From NCBI RefSeq assembly GCF_000733125.1, contig NZ_JPHU01000009.1, positions 86,234 through 150,233 on the forward strand: a stretch of 64,000 bases of DNA, written 5' to 3'. The stretch comes from Parvularcula oceani. Lineage in GTDB: Bacteria > Pseudomonadota > Alphaproteobacteria > Caulobacterales > Parvularculaceae. The notes beneath the pieces were generated by a model, which had not been told where the DNA came from, searched no databases, and saw nothing but the letters and a program-made list of their open reading frames with translations. The translations under genes were made by a program, and so were the position numbers. Below are positions 25,760-34,762 of the stretch, one piece after another (the stretch's first letter is position 1; every line of letters begins with the position of its first letter).

Positions 25760-26212
25760 TCACAGGCGCAGCCGCCGGGCCGGATCGCGCGACCGGCCAT
25801 TCTCGCGCAGCTCGAAGTGCAGATGCGCCCCGGTGGCGTTGCCGGTGCGCCCGACAAAGCCGATCACCTGCCCTCGCGCGACTGTCTCGCCGTGCCCGAC
25901 GGCGAAGTCCGACAGATGGGCGTAATAGGTCTGCGCCCCGCCGCCGTGATCGAGCACGACGAGATTTCCGAAGCCGCGCTGCACCCCGCGAAAGGAGACG
26001 CGGCCCGATGCCGCCGCGGCGACGGGCGTGCCGTGCGGCGCGCGCAGATCCATTCCGGCATGGGGCTTGCGCCCCCGCCCGCGATGTTCCCCGAAGGCGG
26101 AGCTGAGGCTCGCGCCCTCGACCGGCATCAGGAAGGCCTCCGGGGCCGCCGGGCGCGAGGCGCAGGCCGCGCAGAGAAGGGTCAGGGCCGCAATGGGAAG
26201 GCATTTGCGCAT
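25760..26212 (-). CDS. M23-family metallopeptidase lipoprotein (LytM domain)
   Basis: 150 residues. The signal ends with C-A-A-C (Cys about residue 17), so lipidation is likely. The LytM fold carries the zinc ligands H-A-G-M-D (about 51-55) and H-L-H-F (about 130-133), plus a conserved Y-A-H-L near 97. All catalytic residues are present, so it may be an active peptidoglycan endopeptidase. It is smaller than most relatives and has no LysM or coiled-coil partner domain. Confidence 0.88.
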   Translation of the reverse strand: MRKCLPIAALTLLCAACASRPAAPEAFLMPVEGASLSSAFGEHRGRGRKPHAGMDLRAPHGTPVAAAASGRVSFRGVQRGFGNLVVLDHGGGAQTYYAHLSDFAVGHGETVARGQVIGFVGRTGNATGAHLHFELRENGRSRDPARRLRL

Positions 26213-26354
26213 GCAAAGCCTCTAGCGCGAACCGCCTTCTCAACCGTAACCAGGCGCGAGACTCTCTTCGCCGCCGGCAGCGGCCGGCCACTTCCGCAAC
26301 CCTTCATGAACCATTTCCCGCCCAGACCGGGGCACCTTTCCGGACGCGCTCTTC

Positions 26355-27152
26355 ATGTTCCTGTTTCAACTCGCCCTCCTCGCCATCATCCAGGGGCTGA
26401 CGGAATTCATTCCCGTCTCCTCCTCGGCGCATCTCATCCTGCCGGCGGCCCTGATCGACGGCTTCGAGGATCAGGGGCCCCTGATCGACATCGCCGCCCA
26501 TGTCGGCTCGCTCGGCGCGGTGCTGATCTATTTCCGGCATGAGAGCCTGCGCCTGTTCCAGGGCGGCCTCGACGCGGCGAGGTTCAGGAGCACGCAGAAC
26601 CGGCGCCTGTTCCTCCTGATCGCGGCGGCGACGATCCCGATCCTGCTCGTGGGCGGCGTCCTGGCGGTCACTGGCATCGCCGACAGGCTGCGCGAACCGG
26701 TCGTCATCGCCTGGGCGAGCATCGGGTTCGGCGTCCTCCTGTGGTTCTCGGACCGGCAGGCGGTGTCGCGGGATCACCTTCCCGGAAGCTGGCGCGCCGC
26801 GCTCGTCATCGGCGCCGCGCAGGCGCTGGCGGTCATTCCCGGCACCTCCCGCTCGGGGATCACGATCACCGCGGCCCGCTATCTCGGCTTCAGCCGGCCC
26901 GAAGCGGCCCGCTTCTCCATGCTCCTCGCCATCCCGACCATCGCCGCTTTCGGCCTCTATGCCGGCATCCAGATCTTCGAGGAGGGCTCGGCGGCTTCGG
27001 TCGAGGCCGCGCTCCTGGTCGCGCTGTTCTCTCTCCTCTCGGCCTGGGGCGCGATCGCCGTCTTCATGCGGCTAGCAGAGCGCACCAGTTTCACGCCCTT
27101 CGTGATCTACAGGATTGCTCTCGGCATCGTACTTCTCGCGATTTTCATCTAA
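26355..27152 (+). CDS. uppP: Undecaprenyl-diphosphate phosphatase UppP/BacA
   Basis: 265-residue polytopic membrane protein. Both active-site motifs are present: G-L-T-E-F-I-P-V-S-S-S-A-H-L (about 14-27) and P-G-T-S-R-S-G (about 160-166). It recycles undecaprenyl pyrophosphate for cell-wall synthesis. The length is normal for the family. Confidence 0.95.
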   Translation: MFLFQLALLAIIQGLTEFIPVSSSAHLILPAALIDGFEDQGPLIDIAAHVGSLGAVLIYFRHESLRLFQGGLDAARFRSTQNRRLFLLIAAATIPILLVGGVLAVTGIADRLREPVVIAWASIGFGVLLWFSDRQAVSRDHLPGSWRAALVIGAAQALAVIPGTSRSGITITAARYLGFSRPEAARFSMLLAIPTIAAFGLYAGIQIFEEGSAASVEAALLVALFSLLSAWGAIAVFMRLAERTSFTPFVIYRIALGIVLLAIFI

Positions 27153-27366
27153 CCGATATTGCTCACGCCCCTGTGATCGTTACGTTGTCCGGACGGGGCA
27201 GGTGCCGCCGGTCCGCGAAGGGCCGGCAAGGCGGCGGAACCGGGCGCGGCATCGGTTGACGCAGCGTTAACGTTTCCGTGAGTAGCCTTTTCCCGTCCGG
27301 AGCGCGCGCAGGGCGCCTTCGGCCAGAAGAAGGCCAAGCACGGGCCGGGCAGAAAGGGCGAGACTC

Positions 27367-27639
27367 ATGAAAATCGAGAGCCGCGAAAAGGACCACGCGC
27401 CGGTTCGGGCACAGTCCGACGAAGCACAGCGCAAGATCTGCTATGTCCGTCCGGTGCTCGCGCGGGACGTGCGGGACGAGATCGAGGACGATGCCGACAA
27501 CCCCGTCAGCTTCAGCGACGACAGCGTGCTCTATGCGCTGCATGCCGCGGACGGCGCGCGCATCGCGCTGATGAGCGACCGGGACATCGCCTTCGCGGCG
27601 GCCAGGCAGCACGAAATGATGCCGGTCAGCCTGCATTGA
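27367..27639 (+). CDS. DUF1150 family protein
   Basis: 90 residues. The pattern Y-V-R-P-V near 26, L-Y-A-L-H-A-A-D-G near 58 and F-A-A-A-R-Q-H near 77 identifies DUF1150, a small alphaproteobacterial family often found beside hsp20 genes; no hsp20 is present here. It is cytosolic and of unknown function. Its own terminator follows. Confidence 0.88.
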   Translation: MKIESREKDHAPVRAQSDEAQRKICYVRPVLARDVRDEIEDDADNPVSFSDDSVLYALHAADGARIALMSDRDIAFAAARQHEMMPVSLH

Positions 27640-27657
27640 AGCTGCCCTTCCCGACAT

Positions 27658-27692
27658 GAAAAAAGGCCCGCCTCTCCGGCGGGCTTTTTTGT
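27658..27692. terminator. Bidirectional terminator between DUF1150 and ptsN
   Basis: Stem GCCCGCC/GGCGGGC with a 5-base loop, six A before and six T after, so it can end transcription from both convergent genes. Confidence 0.88.
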
Positions 27693-27714
27693 TTCGGTTC
27701 CTGAAGACGGGGGC

Positions 27715-28182
27715 CTAGGCCGCCTCGACCGCGTCCTCCCCCGCGAGGATCGTGTAGAGGGCCTCCGGGCTCTGCGCGCCGCGCAGGGCCGTCTGAATGT
27801 CCTTGCTGCGCAGGCGGCGGGCGACCCGGGACAGTGCCTTGAGGTGGCCTGCATCGTCTCCCTCGGGCGCGAGGAGGAGGAAGACCAGGTCCACCGGCTC
27901 GTCATCGACGGAGTCGAAATCGACAGGCTCGGCCAATTGCAGCATCACCCCGCAGATCTCGCGCACCGGCGCCTTGCCGTGCGGAACGGCGATGCCGCGC
28001 CCGATACCGGTCGAACCGAGCCGCTCCCGCTCGGTGAGCGTGGCCAGCACTGCCTCCTCGTCCAGATCGAAGGCCGAGGCCGCCTGGCGGCTGAGCCGCG
28101 CGAGCACGTCCCGCTGGCAACGGGCCGGCACGCCGACGAGGACATTTTGGGTGCGCAAAAGGTCTTTGATATCGTTCGCCAT
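27715..28182 (-). CDS. ptsN: PTS IIA-like nitrogen regulatory protein PtsN
   Basis: 155 residues, EIIA-Ntr fold. The phosphorylated His is in G-I-A-V-P-H-G-K (about 63-70). PtsN receives phosphate from NPr in the nitrogen phosphotransferase relay and controls K+ transport and stress outputs in other proteobacteria. It lies downstream of rpoN and hpf, the classic order. Confidence 0.92.
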   Translation of the reverse strand: MANDIKDLLRTQNVLVGVPARCQRDVLARLSRQAASAFDLDEEAVLATLTERERLGSTGIGRGIAVPHGKAPVREICGVMLQLAEPVDFDSVDDEPVDLVFLLLAPEGDDAGHLKALSRVARRLRSKDIQTALRGAQSPEALYTILAGEDAVEAA

Positions 28183-28335
28183 GTCATACCGCCCCGCCCT
28201 GTCCGGGCACGTGTTGCGATGTCGACTCCCGCCCTGCCGAGAGGGTGGCCCGACTAGAGGAGCCCTTCCTCCCGCGCAAGCGGAAGATCGCTCAGGAGAG
28301 GAAGAGGAGGCAAGGGCCGGACCATTGGCGGGCGT

Positions 28336-28926
28336 TCAGGCCGATCCGCCGTCGATCCAGCCGACATTCCCGTCCTCTCGCCGATAGACGACCGAGAGGT
28401 CGCCATGCGCCGCATTCCGGAACATCACCACCGGCTCGTCGCCGACATCGAGCTGCATGACCGCGTCCGAGACCGTCATGCGCCGCAATTGCGCCGGCCG
28501 CTCCGCGATGACGAGCGGCGGCTCCTCGGTCTCTTCCTCTTCCAGTGACGGCGCCTGGAGGACGTAGGACGAGGCGATCTCCGCCGGGAGAGGCGCGCGA
28601 TTATTGGCGTGGTGGTCCTTGAGCCGCCGCTTGTAGCGGCGCACGCGCTTGTCGAGCTTGGCGAGGGCGTCGTCGAAGGCGCTATGCGCGTCGCCCGCCT
28701 GCCCCTGCGTCGTCAGGAACACGCCGGACGCCAGGTGCAGCACGATCTCGCAGGAGAACTCCCTGCCCTTGGTGTCGCCGTCCCTGGCGCCGGTCTTGCC
28801 GAAGGTGACCTGCGCCTCCGCCGACCGGTCGAAATACTTCTTCACACAGGAGGAGACGGCCTCACGAACGTGCGTCTGCAGCGCGTCGCCGAGGTCCATC
28901 GACTTGCCCGAGATCTGAATGTCCAT
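28336..28926 (-). CDS. hpf: Ribosome hibernation promoting factor, long form
   Basis: 196 residues. The N-terminal S30AE domain (about 1-105) carries basic patches such as K-R-V-R-R-Y-K-R-R-L-K. A linker and a C-terminal dimerisation domain (about 135-196, V-M-Q-L-D, F-R-N-A, V-V-Y-R-R-E-D-G) mark it as the long form, which dimerises 70S ribosomes directly. It lies between rpoN and ptsN, as in many proteobacteria. Confidence 0.93.
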   Translation of the reverse strand: MDIQISGKSMDLGDALQTHVREAVSSCVKKYFDRSAEAQVTFGKTGARDGDTKGREFSCEIVLHLASGVFLTTQGQAGDAHSAFDDALAKLDKRVRRYKRRLKDHHANNRAPLPAEIASSYVLQAPSLEEEETEEPPLVIAERPAQLRRMTVSDAVMQLDVGDEPVVMFRNAAHGDLSVVYRREDGNVGWIDGGSA

Positions 28927-29012
28927 GTGGTACTCCTTCTGCCGGATAGACGAAGGATTCTATGACGGCTGCGACGAAAAGCGACAAATTCCGCCAGCAG
29001 CTTGGGCGTTCG

Positions 29013-30491
29013 TCAGATCGCTCTCTTCGCCATGCGCTTGCGCTGGACCGAGGATGGAAGGCCCAGCGCCTCGCGGTATTTCGCGACCGTTCTCCGAGCG
29101 ATATCAATGTTTTCGGAGGCCAGGATCTCGACCAGCCTGTCATCGGACAGGGGCGCGTGCGGGTCTTCCTTCCCGATCAGCTCCCGGATGCGCTGGCGCA
29201 CGCTCTCGGCCGAATAGCTGCCCTCGCCATGCTTGGACGCGATGGCGGCGGTGAAGAAGTACTTCATCTCGAAGGTGCCGCGCGGCGTGTGGATATACTT
29301 GTTCGAGGTGACGCGGCTGACCGTCGATTCGTGCATCTCGATCGCATCCGCGATCGTCTTGAGGTTGAGCGGACGCAAATGGCGGATGCCTTCAACGAGG
29401 AAGGCATCCTGGTGCTTCACGATCTGCAGGGCGACCTTGAGGATGGTCCGCGCGCGCTGGTCGAGCGACTTCACCAGCCAGTTGGCGTTGGACATCTGCT
29501 CGTTGAGGAAGCTCTTGGTCTCCTGCCCGTCCGATGCTGACGACATGCGCGCGAAATAGCGCTCATTCGCGATGATCTTGGGCAGGGTCTCCTGGTTCAG
29601 CTCGACCTTCCAGCCGCCATCCTCGGCCTCGGTCACATAGACGTCCGGGATGACGACCTGGACGTCGTCCCGGCCATAGGCGAGGCCAGGCTTGGGGTTG
29701 AGCGTCCGGATGAGCGCGATGTTGTCGCGCAGCTGGGTCTCGGACAGCCCGCAATTGCGCCGCAGCGACGGCAGGTCATGGGTGCCGAGCAGGTGAATGT
29801 TCTGGAGGAACAGATCCATCTCGGGCGTCAGCAGGCCCTGGTCGCGCAGTTGGAGGCGCAGGCATTCCTCGAGATTCCGCGCCGCCACGCCCGAGGGCTC
29901 GAAACCCTGCAGGAGCCGCATGGTCCGGCGCACTTCCGGCGCCTCGGCGCCCAAGCGCTCCGCCACCTCGTCAGTGTCGGCGCGCAGATAGCCACCATCG
30001 TCGATCATATCGATGAGATGCGCGCCGATCATCAGCTGCACCTCGTCCCGGGTCGCAAGATGAAGCTGCTCGGTCAGGTGCTCGGCCAGAGTGATCTCGT
30101 GCGCGGCCTGTGCGAGCGGATCATATTCCTCGGAAAGCTGCTGGCGGCTGCCCGAGACGGACGACCAGTCCCCAGCGCCCGCATCGCCGGCACCCGAAGC
30201 GGCATCTCCCGGCGCGGCGTCCGCATCGACATTGGCGTAATCGGTGTCGAGGGTCGAGACATCGGCCGACGCGCCGGCATCCGCCCGCTCCTCGCTCCGC
30301 TCCGTCTCGCCGCGTTCCTTCGCGTTCGCGCGTTCGTCGCGTTCGAGGAACGGGTTCTCCTCGAGCTGTCCCTCGACGAATTCGGCGAGTTCGAGATTGG
30401 TGAGCTGGAGCAGCTTGATCGCCTGCTGCAGCTGGGGCGTCATGACCAATTGCTGGCCCTGACGGATGTCGAGCTTTTGCGAAAGCGTCAT
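29013..30491 (-). CDS. rpoN: RNA polymerase sigma-54 factor RpoN
   Basis: 492 residues. Region I is Gln/Leu-rich (about 10-50, L-V-M-T-P-Q-L-Q-Q-A-I-K-L-L). Region II is an acidic Asp/Ala/Gly-rich stretch (about 55-110). The core-binding and HTH regions follow, and the RpoN box A-R-R-T-V-A-K-Y-R-E near 470 is complete. It recognises -24/-12 promoters with enhancer-binding proteins. It follows lptB by 52 bases. Confidence 0.96.
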   Translation of the reverse strand: MTLSQKLDIRQGQQLVMTPQLQQAIKLLQLTNLELAEFVEGQLEENPFLERDERANAKERGETERSEERADAGASADVSTLDTDYANVDADAAPGDAASGAGDAGAGDWSSVSGSRQQLSEEYDPLAQAAHEITLAEHLTEQLHLATRDEVQLMIGAHLIDMIDDGGYLRADTDEVAERLGAEAPEVRRTMRLLQGFEPSGVAARNLEECLRLQLRDQGLLTPEMDLFLQNIHLLGTHDLPSLRRNCGLSETQLRDNIALIRTLNPKPGLAYGRDDVQVVIPDVYVTEAEDGGWKVELNQETLPKIIANERYFARMSSASDGQETKSFLNEQMSNANWLVKSLDQRARTILKVALQIVKHQDAFLVEGIRHLRPLNLKTIADAIEMHESTVSRVTSNKYIHTPRGTFEMKYFFTAAIASKHGEGSYSAESVRQRIRELIGKEDPHAPLSDDRLVEILASENIDIARRTVAKYREALGLPSSVQRKRMAKRAI

Positions 30492-30543
30492 GCCGGTCCT
30501 GTTCCAATGACGGGAGCGGAGGCCGCTCCATTCGCCTCAGGAC

Positions 30544-31314
30544 CTAGAGGTTGAAGGTTTCGCCCAAGTATACGCGCCGCACGTCCGGGTTGGCGACGAT
30601 CTCGCGCGGCGTGCCCTCGGCCAGCACCTCGCCCTTGGAGATGATATAGGCGCGGTCGATAATCTCCAATGTTTCCCGCACGTTATGATCGGTGATCAGG
30701 ACGCCGAGGCCGCGCGATTTGAGGTGGCTCACAAGATCGCGAATGTCCGCGATGGCCAGCGGGTCGATGCCCGCGAACGGCTCGTCGAGCAGCATGTAGT
30801 CCGGCCCGGTGGCCACGGCCCGCGCGATTTCGAGGCGCCGCCGCTCGCCGCCGGAGAGGGCTGTAGCAGGCGAGTTGCGCACATGGGTGATGGAGAATTC
30901 CTCGAGCAGGCTGTCCACCACCTCGCGGCGCGCCTTCTTGTCCTTGTAGACGAGCTCGACCACGGCGAGAATGTTCTGCTCGACCGTGAGGCCGCGGAAG
31001 ATCGACGCTTCCTGCGGCAGATAGCCGATGCCGAGCTTGGCGCGCTGATACATCGGCAGGCGCGTCACGTTGAACCCGTCGATCGAAACGCAGCCCTCAT
31101 CGGCGGGAACGAGGCCCGTCACCATATAGAAGCAGGTGGTCTTGCCCGCGCCGTTCGGCCCGAGAATGCCCACGGCCTCGCCGCGCTTCACATGGAAGCT
31201 GACATGGTTGACCACCTGGCGGCGGCGATAGCTCTTTTGCAGGTTCTCCGCGACGAGCCCCTCATTGACGGGCGCGGCCTTGTCTGCCGCCAGCGCGGGT
31301 GCGGATCCGTCCAT
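30544..31314 (-). CDS. lptB: LPS export ABC transporter ATPase LptB
   Basis: 256 residues. Walker A is G-P-N-G-A-G-K-T-T (about 53), signature L-S-G-G-E-R-R-R (about 157) and Walker B Y-M-L-L-D-E-P (about 177). A 20-residue Ala/Pro-rich N-terminal extension precedes the usual LptB start. It powers LPS extraction with LptFG. The ATG overlaps the lptA stop by 1 base. Confidence 0.95.
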   Translation of the reverse strand: MDGSAPALAADKAAPVNEGLVAENLQKSYRRRQVVNHVSFHVKRGEAVGILGPNGAGKTTCFYMVTGLVPADEGCVSIDGFNVTRLPMYQRAKLGIGYLPQEASIFRGLTVEQNILAVVELVYKDKKARREVVDSLLEEFSITHVRNSPATALSGGERRRLEIARAVATGPDYMLLDEPFAGIDPLAIADIRDLVSHLKSRGLGVLITDHNVRETLEIIDRAYIISKGEVLAEGTPREIVANPDVRRVYLGETFNL

Positions 31315-31790
31315 CAGCCCTGTCCATCCCGTTGCGGCCGGAACAGGCCCCGGACGCGGCCGCCTTCGCCGGCGGAGAAGCTGAGCGCCCCGGTCTCGGT
31401 GTTGTAGACGAGGCGCTCGCCCGTGATGATCTGCTCGCCCTGAACGACGACCACGTCGCCGGTCACGGTGATCGTGCTGGTCTCGGCATCGAAGGTGCCC
31501 GCATCGCCGGATATGGCATCCTCGCCATTGGCGTAGCGCACATTCCCCTCGCCCTCGATCGTGCGGAAATCCTGCGTGCCGGGGAGGAAGTTGATCACGA
31601 CCCGGTCGGCCGTCAGCAGCGCCTCGGCCTGGGAGATGCGGACCTCGCCGGTGCAGACCAGCCGGTCCTCACGCTGCAGGGCGTCGCAACGCTGGGCGTC
31701 CACCGAGATCGGCGCATCGGAAGACAGCCCGATCGGGGCCGTCTGCGCCAGAAGAACCGTCAGCGCGAAGGCCGCATTCGTACCGATCAC
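31314..31790 (-). CDS. lptA: LPS transport periplasmic protein LptA
   Basis: 158 residues. A Sec signal peptide (about 1-17) precedes an OstA-like beta-jellyroll with [14 protein letters not shown] (about 51-64) and [10 protein letters not shown] near 110. It bridges LPS from the inner to the outer membrane. It lies between lptC (13-base gap) and lptB. Confidence 0.88.
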   Translation of the reverse strand: MIGTNAAFALTVLLAQTAPIGLSSDAPISVDAQRCDALQREDRLVCTGEVRISQAEALLTADRVVINFLPGTQDFRTIEGEGNVRYANGEDAISGDAGTFDAETSTITVTGDVVVVQGEQIITGERLVYNTETGALSFSAGEGGRVRGLFRPQRDGQG

Positions 31791-31803
31791 TCAACGCTCC
31801 TGC

Positions 31804-32568
31804 TCAGTCCCGCAGCGCGGACTCTTCGTCGTCGCGCATCTTGGCGGGCTCGAAGCGGAATTTCACATTCCCTTCGAAGACGGCCCGCTCTTCGTCCTCG
31901 TAGACGGTGAGCGTGTCCGCTTCAACGTCGCCGGCCCTGCCCGTGCCGCGCACGCCCGTTTCCGAGCGGACCGTGCGCCCGTCAATGTCGATCCGGGCCG
32001 CATCGGTGCGCAGCACGAAGGTGTCGCTGCCGACTCCCTGCTCGAGCTGCACGTCGTCATTGAGATCGACCGTCTTGCCCTGGGTGTCGAGCGTGCCGCT
32101 GAGCGCCCTGACGCGCAGCTGGTCGTTCGAGCCGCCATTGCGGAGCGCCTCGGGATTTTCGAGCCGGATGATGTCCGGCGCGTTCGGGTTCCGGCGCGCG
32201 GCGAAGGCGGAGACCTCGAAGGGAATGCCGCCCGTGTCCTCACCGACATAGCGGGGCCGGTCGAGCCGCATCTCGGACCCCGTCGCCTCGATGTCGGAGA
32301 ACTGGCGCAGGAATTCCTGATCCACCTCCGGCGGCGTCGCGCTCACGGCATAGGTCAGGATCAGGCCGGTGGCGGCGGCCGGCACGGCGAGGCGCAGATT
32401 CCGCACGAGGCGGCTATGCCGGATCGCGGCGCGCGGCGTGAGGCGGCGGCGCGCGGCGATGCCGGCGAAATAGGCATTGGCGCCGCCCTTGCGGGCTTCA
32501 TTGCTCTCGAACGAGGACGGGTCGGGCCGCGGCGGGGGGAAAGACGATATTTTGGCCGTGGCTGACAC
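31804..32568 (-). CDS. lptC: LPS export protein LptC
   Basis: 254 residues with a GTG start. A basic cytoplasmic N-terminus (about 1-58), one membrane helix (about 59-75) and a periplasmic OstA-like domain (P-R-Y-V-G-E-D, G-T-L-D-T-Q-G-K-T-V-D-L) fit LptC. It is larger than E. coli LptC (about 190), as in other alphaproteobacteria. It starts the lptC-lptA-lptB-rpoN-hpf-ptsN block. Confidence 0.85.
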   Translation of the reverse strand: MSATAKISSFPPPRPDPSSFESNEARKGGANAYFAGIAARRRLTPRAAIRHSRLVRNLRLAVPAAATGLILTYAVSATPPEVDQEFLRQFSDIEATGSEMRLDRPRYVGEDTGGIPFEVSAFAARRNPNAPDIIRLENPEALRNGGSNDQLRVRALSGTLDTQGKTVDLNDDVQLEQGVGSDTFVLRTDAARIDIDGRTVRSETGVRGTGRAGDVEADTLTVYEDEERAVFEGNVKFRFEPAKMRDDEESALRD

Positions 32569-32701
32569 TCAGAAACCCGCTCTTCCTGTTTTCCGCCCGG
32601 AGGGGATATGTCATTCGCGCCCCTAAGGGGAAAGGTTTGGTTAAGGCCGCGCGCACTAAAAAAACCGCAACTGCGACAGCGCGCCTCGCGGCGCATGCCC
32701 C

Positions 32702-33328
32702 TCAACGATGGGCGAAGATGTCGACCTCGTCCCAGCCCATCAGGTCCAGACGGCAGCGAACCGGCAGGAAGGCGAAGCAGGCCTCCGCGATCTCGGACCG
32801 GCCCTCGCGCGCCAGCATCTCGTCCAGCCGCGCCCGCGTCTCATGCAGGTGCAGGACGTCCGAGGCCGCATATTCCTTCTGCGCCTGGGTCAGCGTTTCG
32901 GCGCCCCAGTCCGACGACTGCTGCTGCTTGGACAGCTCGATGCCCGTCGCCTCCCGCACGACGTCCTTGAGGCCGTGGCGGTCGGTATAGGTCCGCGCCA
33001 GCTTGGAGGCGATCTTGGTGCAATAGACAGGCCCTGTCACGACGCCGAGCCAGCGCATGAAGGCGGCGACGTCGAAGCGGGCGAAGTGGAAGATCTTGGT
33101 CAGGCCCTGATCGGTCAGCACCGCCTTGAGGCGCGGCGCGTCGTACTGGCCGCGCGGCAGCTGCACGAGATGCGCGTCGCCGTCGCCCGCCGAGAGCTGC
33201 ACCACGCAGAGCCTGTCGCGGTGGGGGTCGAGGCCCATCGTCTCGGAATCCACGGCGACCGCGCCATCGCGCGCGCCCTCGAAGGACAGGCCCTCGGGAA
33301 GATCTCCGTGATGCAGATGAATGGTCAT
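32702..33328 (-). CDS. rnd: Ribonuclease D-type 3'-5' exonuclease
   Basis: 208 residues from the ATG at 33328; an upstream in-frame start at 33370 adds 14 residues unlike the family. The DEDD-y residues are visible: D-S-E-T-M-G (about 27), F-D-V in H-F-A-R-F-D-V (about 85), and Y-A-A-S-D (about 172). It lacks the HRDC domains of E. coli RNase D and equals the short alphaproteobacterial form. Role in tRNA or RNA 3'-end trimming is likely. Confidence 0.9.
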   Translation of the reverse strand: MTIHLHHGDLPEGLSFEGARDGAVAVDSETMGLDPHRDRLCVVQLSAGDGDAHLVQLPRGQYDAPRLKAVLTDQGLTKIFHFARFDVAAFMRWLGVVTGPVYCTKIASKLARTYTDRHGLKDVVREATGIELSKQQQSSDWGAETLTQAQKEYAASDVLHLHETRARLDEMLAREGRSEIAEACFAFLPVRCRLDLMGWDEVDIFAHR

Positions 33329-33403
33329 GGATACCGCTCGCAAGGTTCCGCGCGGTCCCGCCGCCACCACGCTCGTCGGTCAGGGAGTGTCCACCACGAG
33401 GGG

Positions 33404-33490
33404 TGGTGCCCAGGAGAGGACTCGAACCTCCACATCCGTACGGATACCAGCACCTGAAGCTGGCGCGTCTACCAATTCCGCCACCTGGGC
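33404..33490 (-). tRNA. tRNA-Leu(CAG)
   Basis: An 87-base cloverleaf with acceptor stem GCCCAGG/CCTGGGC, anticodon stem CCAGC/GCTGG around loop TTCAGGT (anticodon CAG), and a long variable arm built on ATCCGTACGGAT as expected for class II Leu tRNA. GGTTCGAGTCC forms the T-arm region. The 3' CCA is encoded (33404-33406). Confidence 0.97.
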
Positions 33491-33521
33491 CCGGAAGCGG
33501 CAAGCCGCCTCGGGAGGCGGC

Positions 33522-33550
33522 GAAGTAGGCGAGCGGGGAAGCCGCGTCAA
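33522..33550 (-). promoter_or_regulatory. Promoter of tRNA-Leu
   Basis: On the minus strand TTGACGC, 14 bases, then CCTACTTC fits TTGACGS-N10-14-GCTANAWC well. The tRNA 5' end lies about 32 bases downstream. Confidence 0.6.
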
Positions 33551-33630
33551 GCGGTCTGTCGCCAAGGGCTACTCAAGCGGCCCGACCCGCGCTATCGGGC
33601 TCGCCAGACAGACAGCTTTGGAGTCCCCTC

Positions 33631-34602
33631 ATGGCAAAACTCGCCACCGTCTTCGGCGCCTCTGGCTTCATCGGCCGGCACGTCGTGCGCGAGTTGACCA
33701 AAAGGGGCTGGCGTGTGCGGGCCGCGATCCGGCGGCCGCATCTCGCCGAGCACCTGCAGGTCTTCGGCGTCGTCGGGCAGGTCCAGCTCTTCCAGGCCAA
33801 TGTCCGCAACCGCGCCTCGGTCGAGGATGCGCTGGCGGGCGCGGATGCCGTGGTGAACCTCGTCGGGGTCCTGTCCGAAAGCGGCCGCCAGACCTTCGCC
33901 GCCGTGCAGCGCGAAGGGGCGCGCAATGTCGCCGAAGCCACCGCCGAAGCCGGCATCGAGGACCTCGTCCATATCTCGGCCATCGGCGCGGACGCCGACG
34001 GCGACAGCGACTATGCCCGCACCAAGGCCGAAGGCGAGCGCCTGGTGCGCGAGGCGGTGCCCCAAGCCGTAATCCTGCGGCCTTCGATCGTGTTCGGGCC
34101 GCAGGACGACTTCTTCAACCGCTTCGCCGGCATGTCGCGCCTCTCGCCCGCCCTGCCGCTGATCGGCGGGGGCAAGACCCGGTTCCAGCCCGTCTATGTC
34201 GACGATGTCGCCGACGCCGTCTGCGCGGCGCTCGAGAACCCGGCGCATCGCGGCCGGACCTTCGAGCTGGGCGGCCCGGAAGTCATGACCTTCAAGGAGC
34301 TGATGGAGCTGACCCTCAAGGTGGTGGGGCGGCGCCGCGCGCTCGTCCCCCTGCCCTTCTCTCTCGCCGGCTTCATGGGGCGCGGCGGCGATATCGCGGC
34401 CAAGCTGCCCTTCGTCTCCGCTCCGCTGACGGGAGACCAGGTCAAGCTGCTGCGCCATGACAATGTCGTCGGCGCCTCGGGAGAGGATACCGGCACGCTC
34501 CAGGACCTCGGGATCACGCCCGAGACGATGGATGCCGTTCTTCCCTCCTACCTCTTCCGCCACCGCAAGCATGGCCGCTTCTCTCCGGAAACGCCGATCT
34601 GA
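33631..34602 (+). CDS. Complex I NDUFA9-subunit family NAD(P)-binding protein
   Basis: 323-residue atypical short-chain dehydrogenase. The N-terminal Rossmann motif is G-A-S-G-F-I-G-R-H-V-V (about 9-19). A Y-A-R-T-K-A-E-G-E segment near 128 and R-P-S-I-V-F-G-P-Q-D-D-F-F-N near 150 are typical of NDUFA9-like proteins. The bacterial role is unclear; the mitochondrial relative is an accessory complex I subunit. No nuo genes are nearby. Confidence 0.9.
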   Translation: MAKLATVFGASGFIGRHVVRELTKRGWRVRAAIRRPHLAEHLQVFGVVGQVQLFQANVRNRASVEDALAGADAVVNLVGVLSESGRQTFAAVQREGARNVAEATAEAGIEDLVHISAIGADADGDSDYARTKAEGERLVREAVPQAVILRPSIVFGPQDDFFNRFAGMSRLSPALPLIGGGKTRFQPVYVDDVADAVCAALENPAHRGRTFELGGPEVMTFKELMELTLKVVGRRRALVPLPFSLAGFMGRGGDIAAKLPFVSAPLTGDQVKLLRHDNVVGASGEDTGTLQDLGITPETMDAVLPSYLFRHRKHGRFSPETPI

Positions 34603-34657
34603 CTTTCTGCTATCGCGGCGGAACTTAGCCTCCGACTGAGCAGGACAGGCCCTTCAG

Positions 34658-34682
34658 GGAACCGCGGCTTCGGCGCCGTGTT
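34658..34682 (+). promoter_or_regulatory. EcfG-like general stress promoter
   Basis: GGAAC, 16 bases, then TGTT, close to the alphaproteobacterial EcfG pattern GGAAC-N16/17-CGTT with one mismatch. It lies about 80 bases before the ATG at 34763, in front of a three-gene set of envelope proteins typical of this regulon. Confidence 0.4.
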
Positions 34683-34762
34683 GCCAAGACTGAAGGGCAT
34701 GCGCGCGACTTAACGGCGCGGGCAAGATGCCCTGTTCGAAGTTCGTTACAGGAGGCATCGAG

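Noticed and set aside
27256..27288. TTGACG with TAGCCT as a DUF1150 promoter
   Set aside because: The spacing to any acceptable -10 word is wrong by several bases, so I could not support it.
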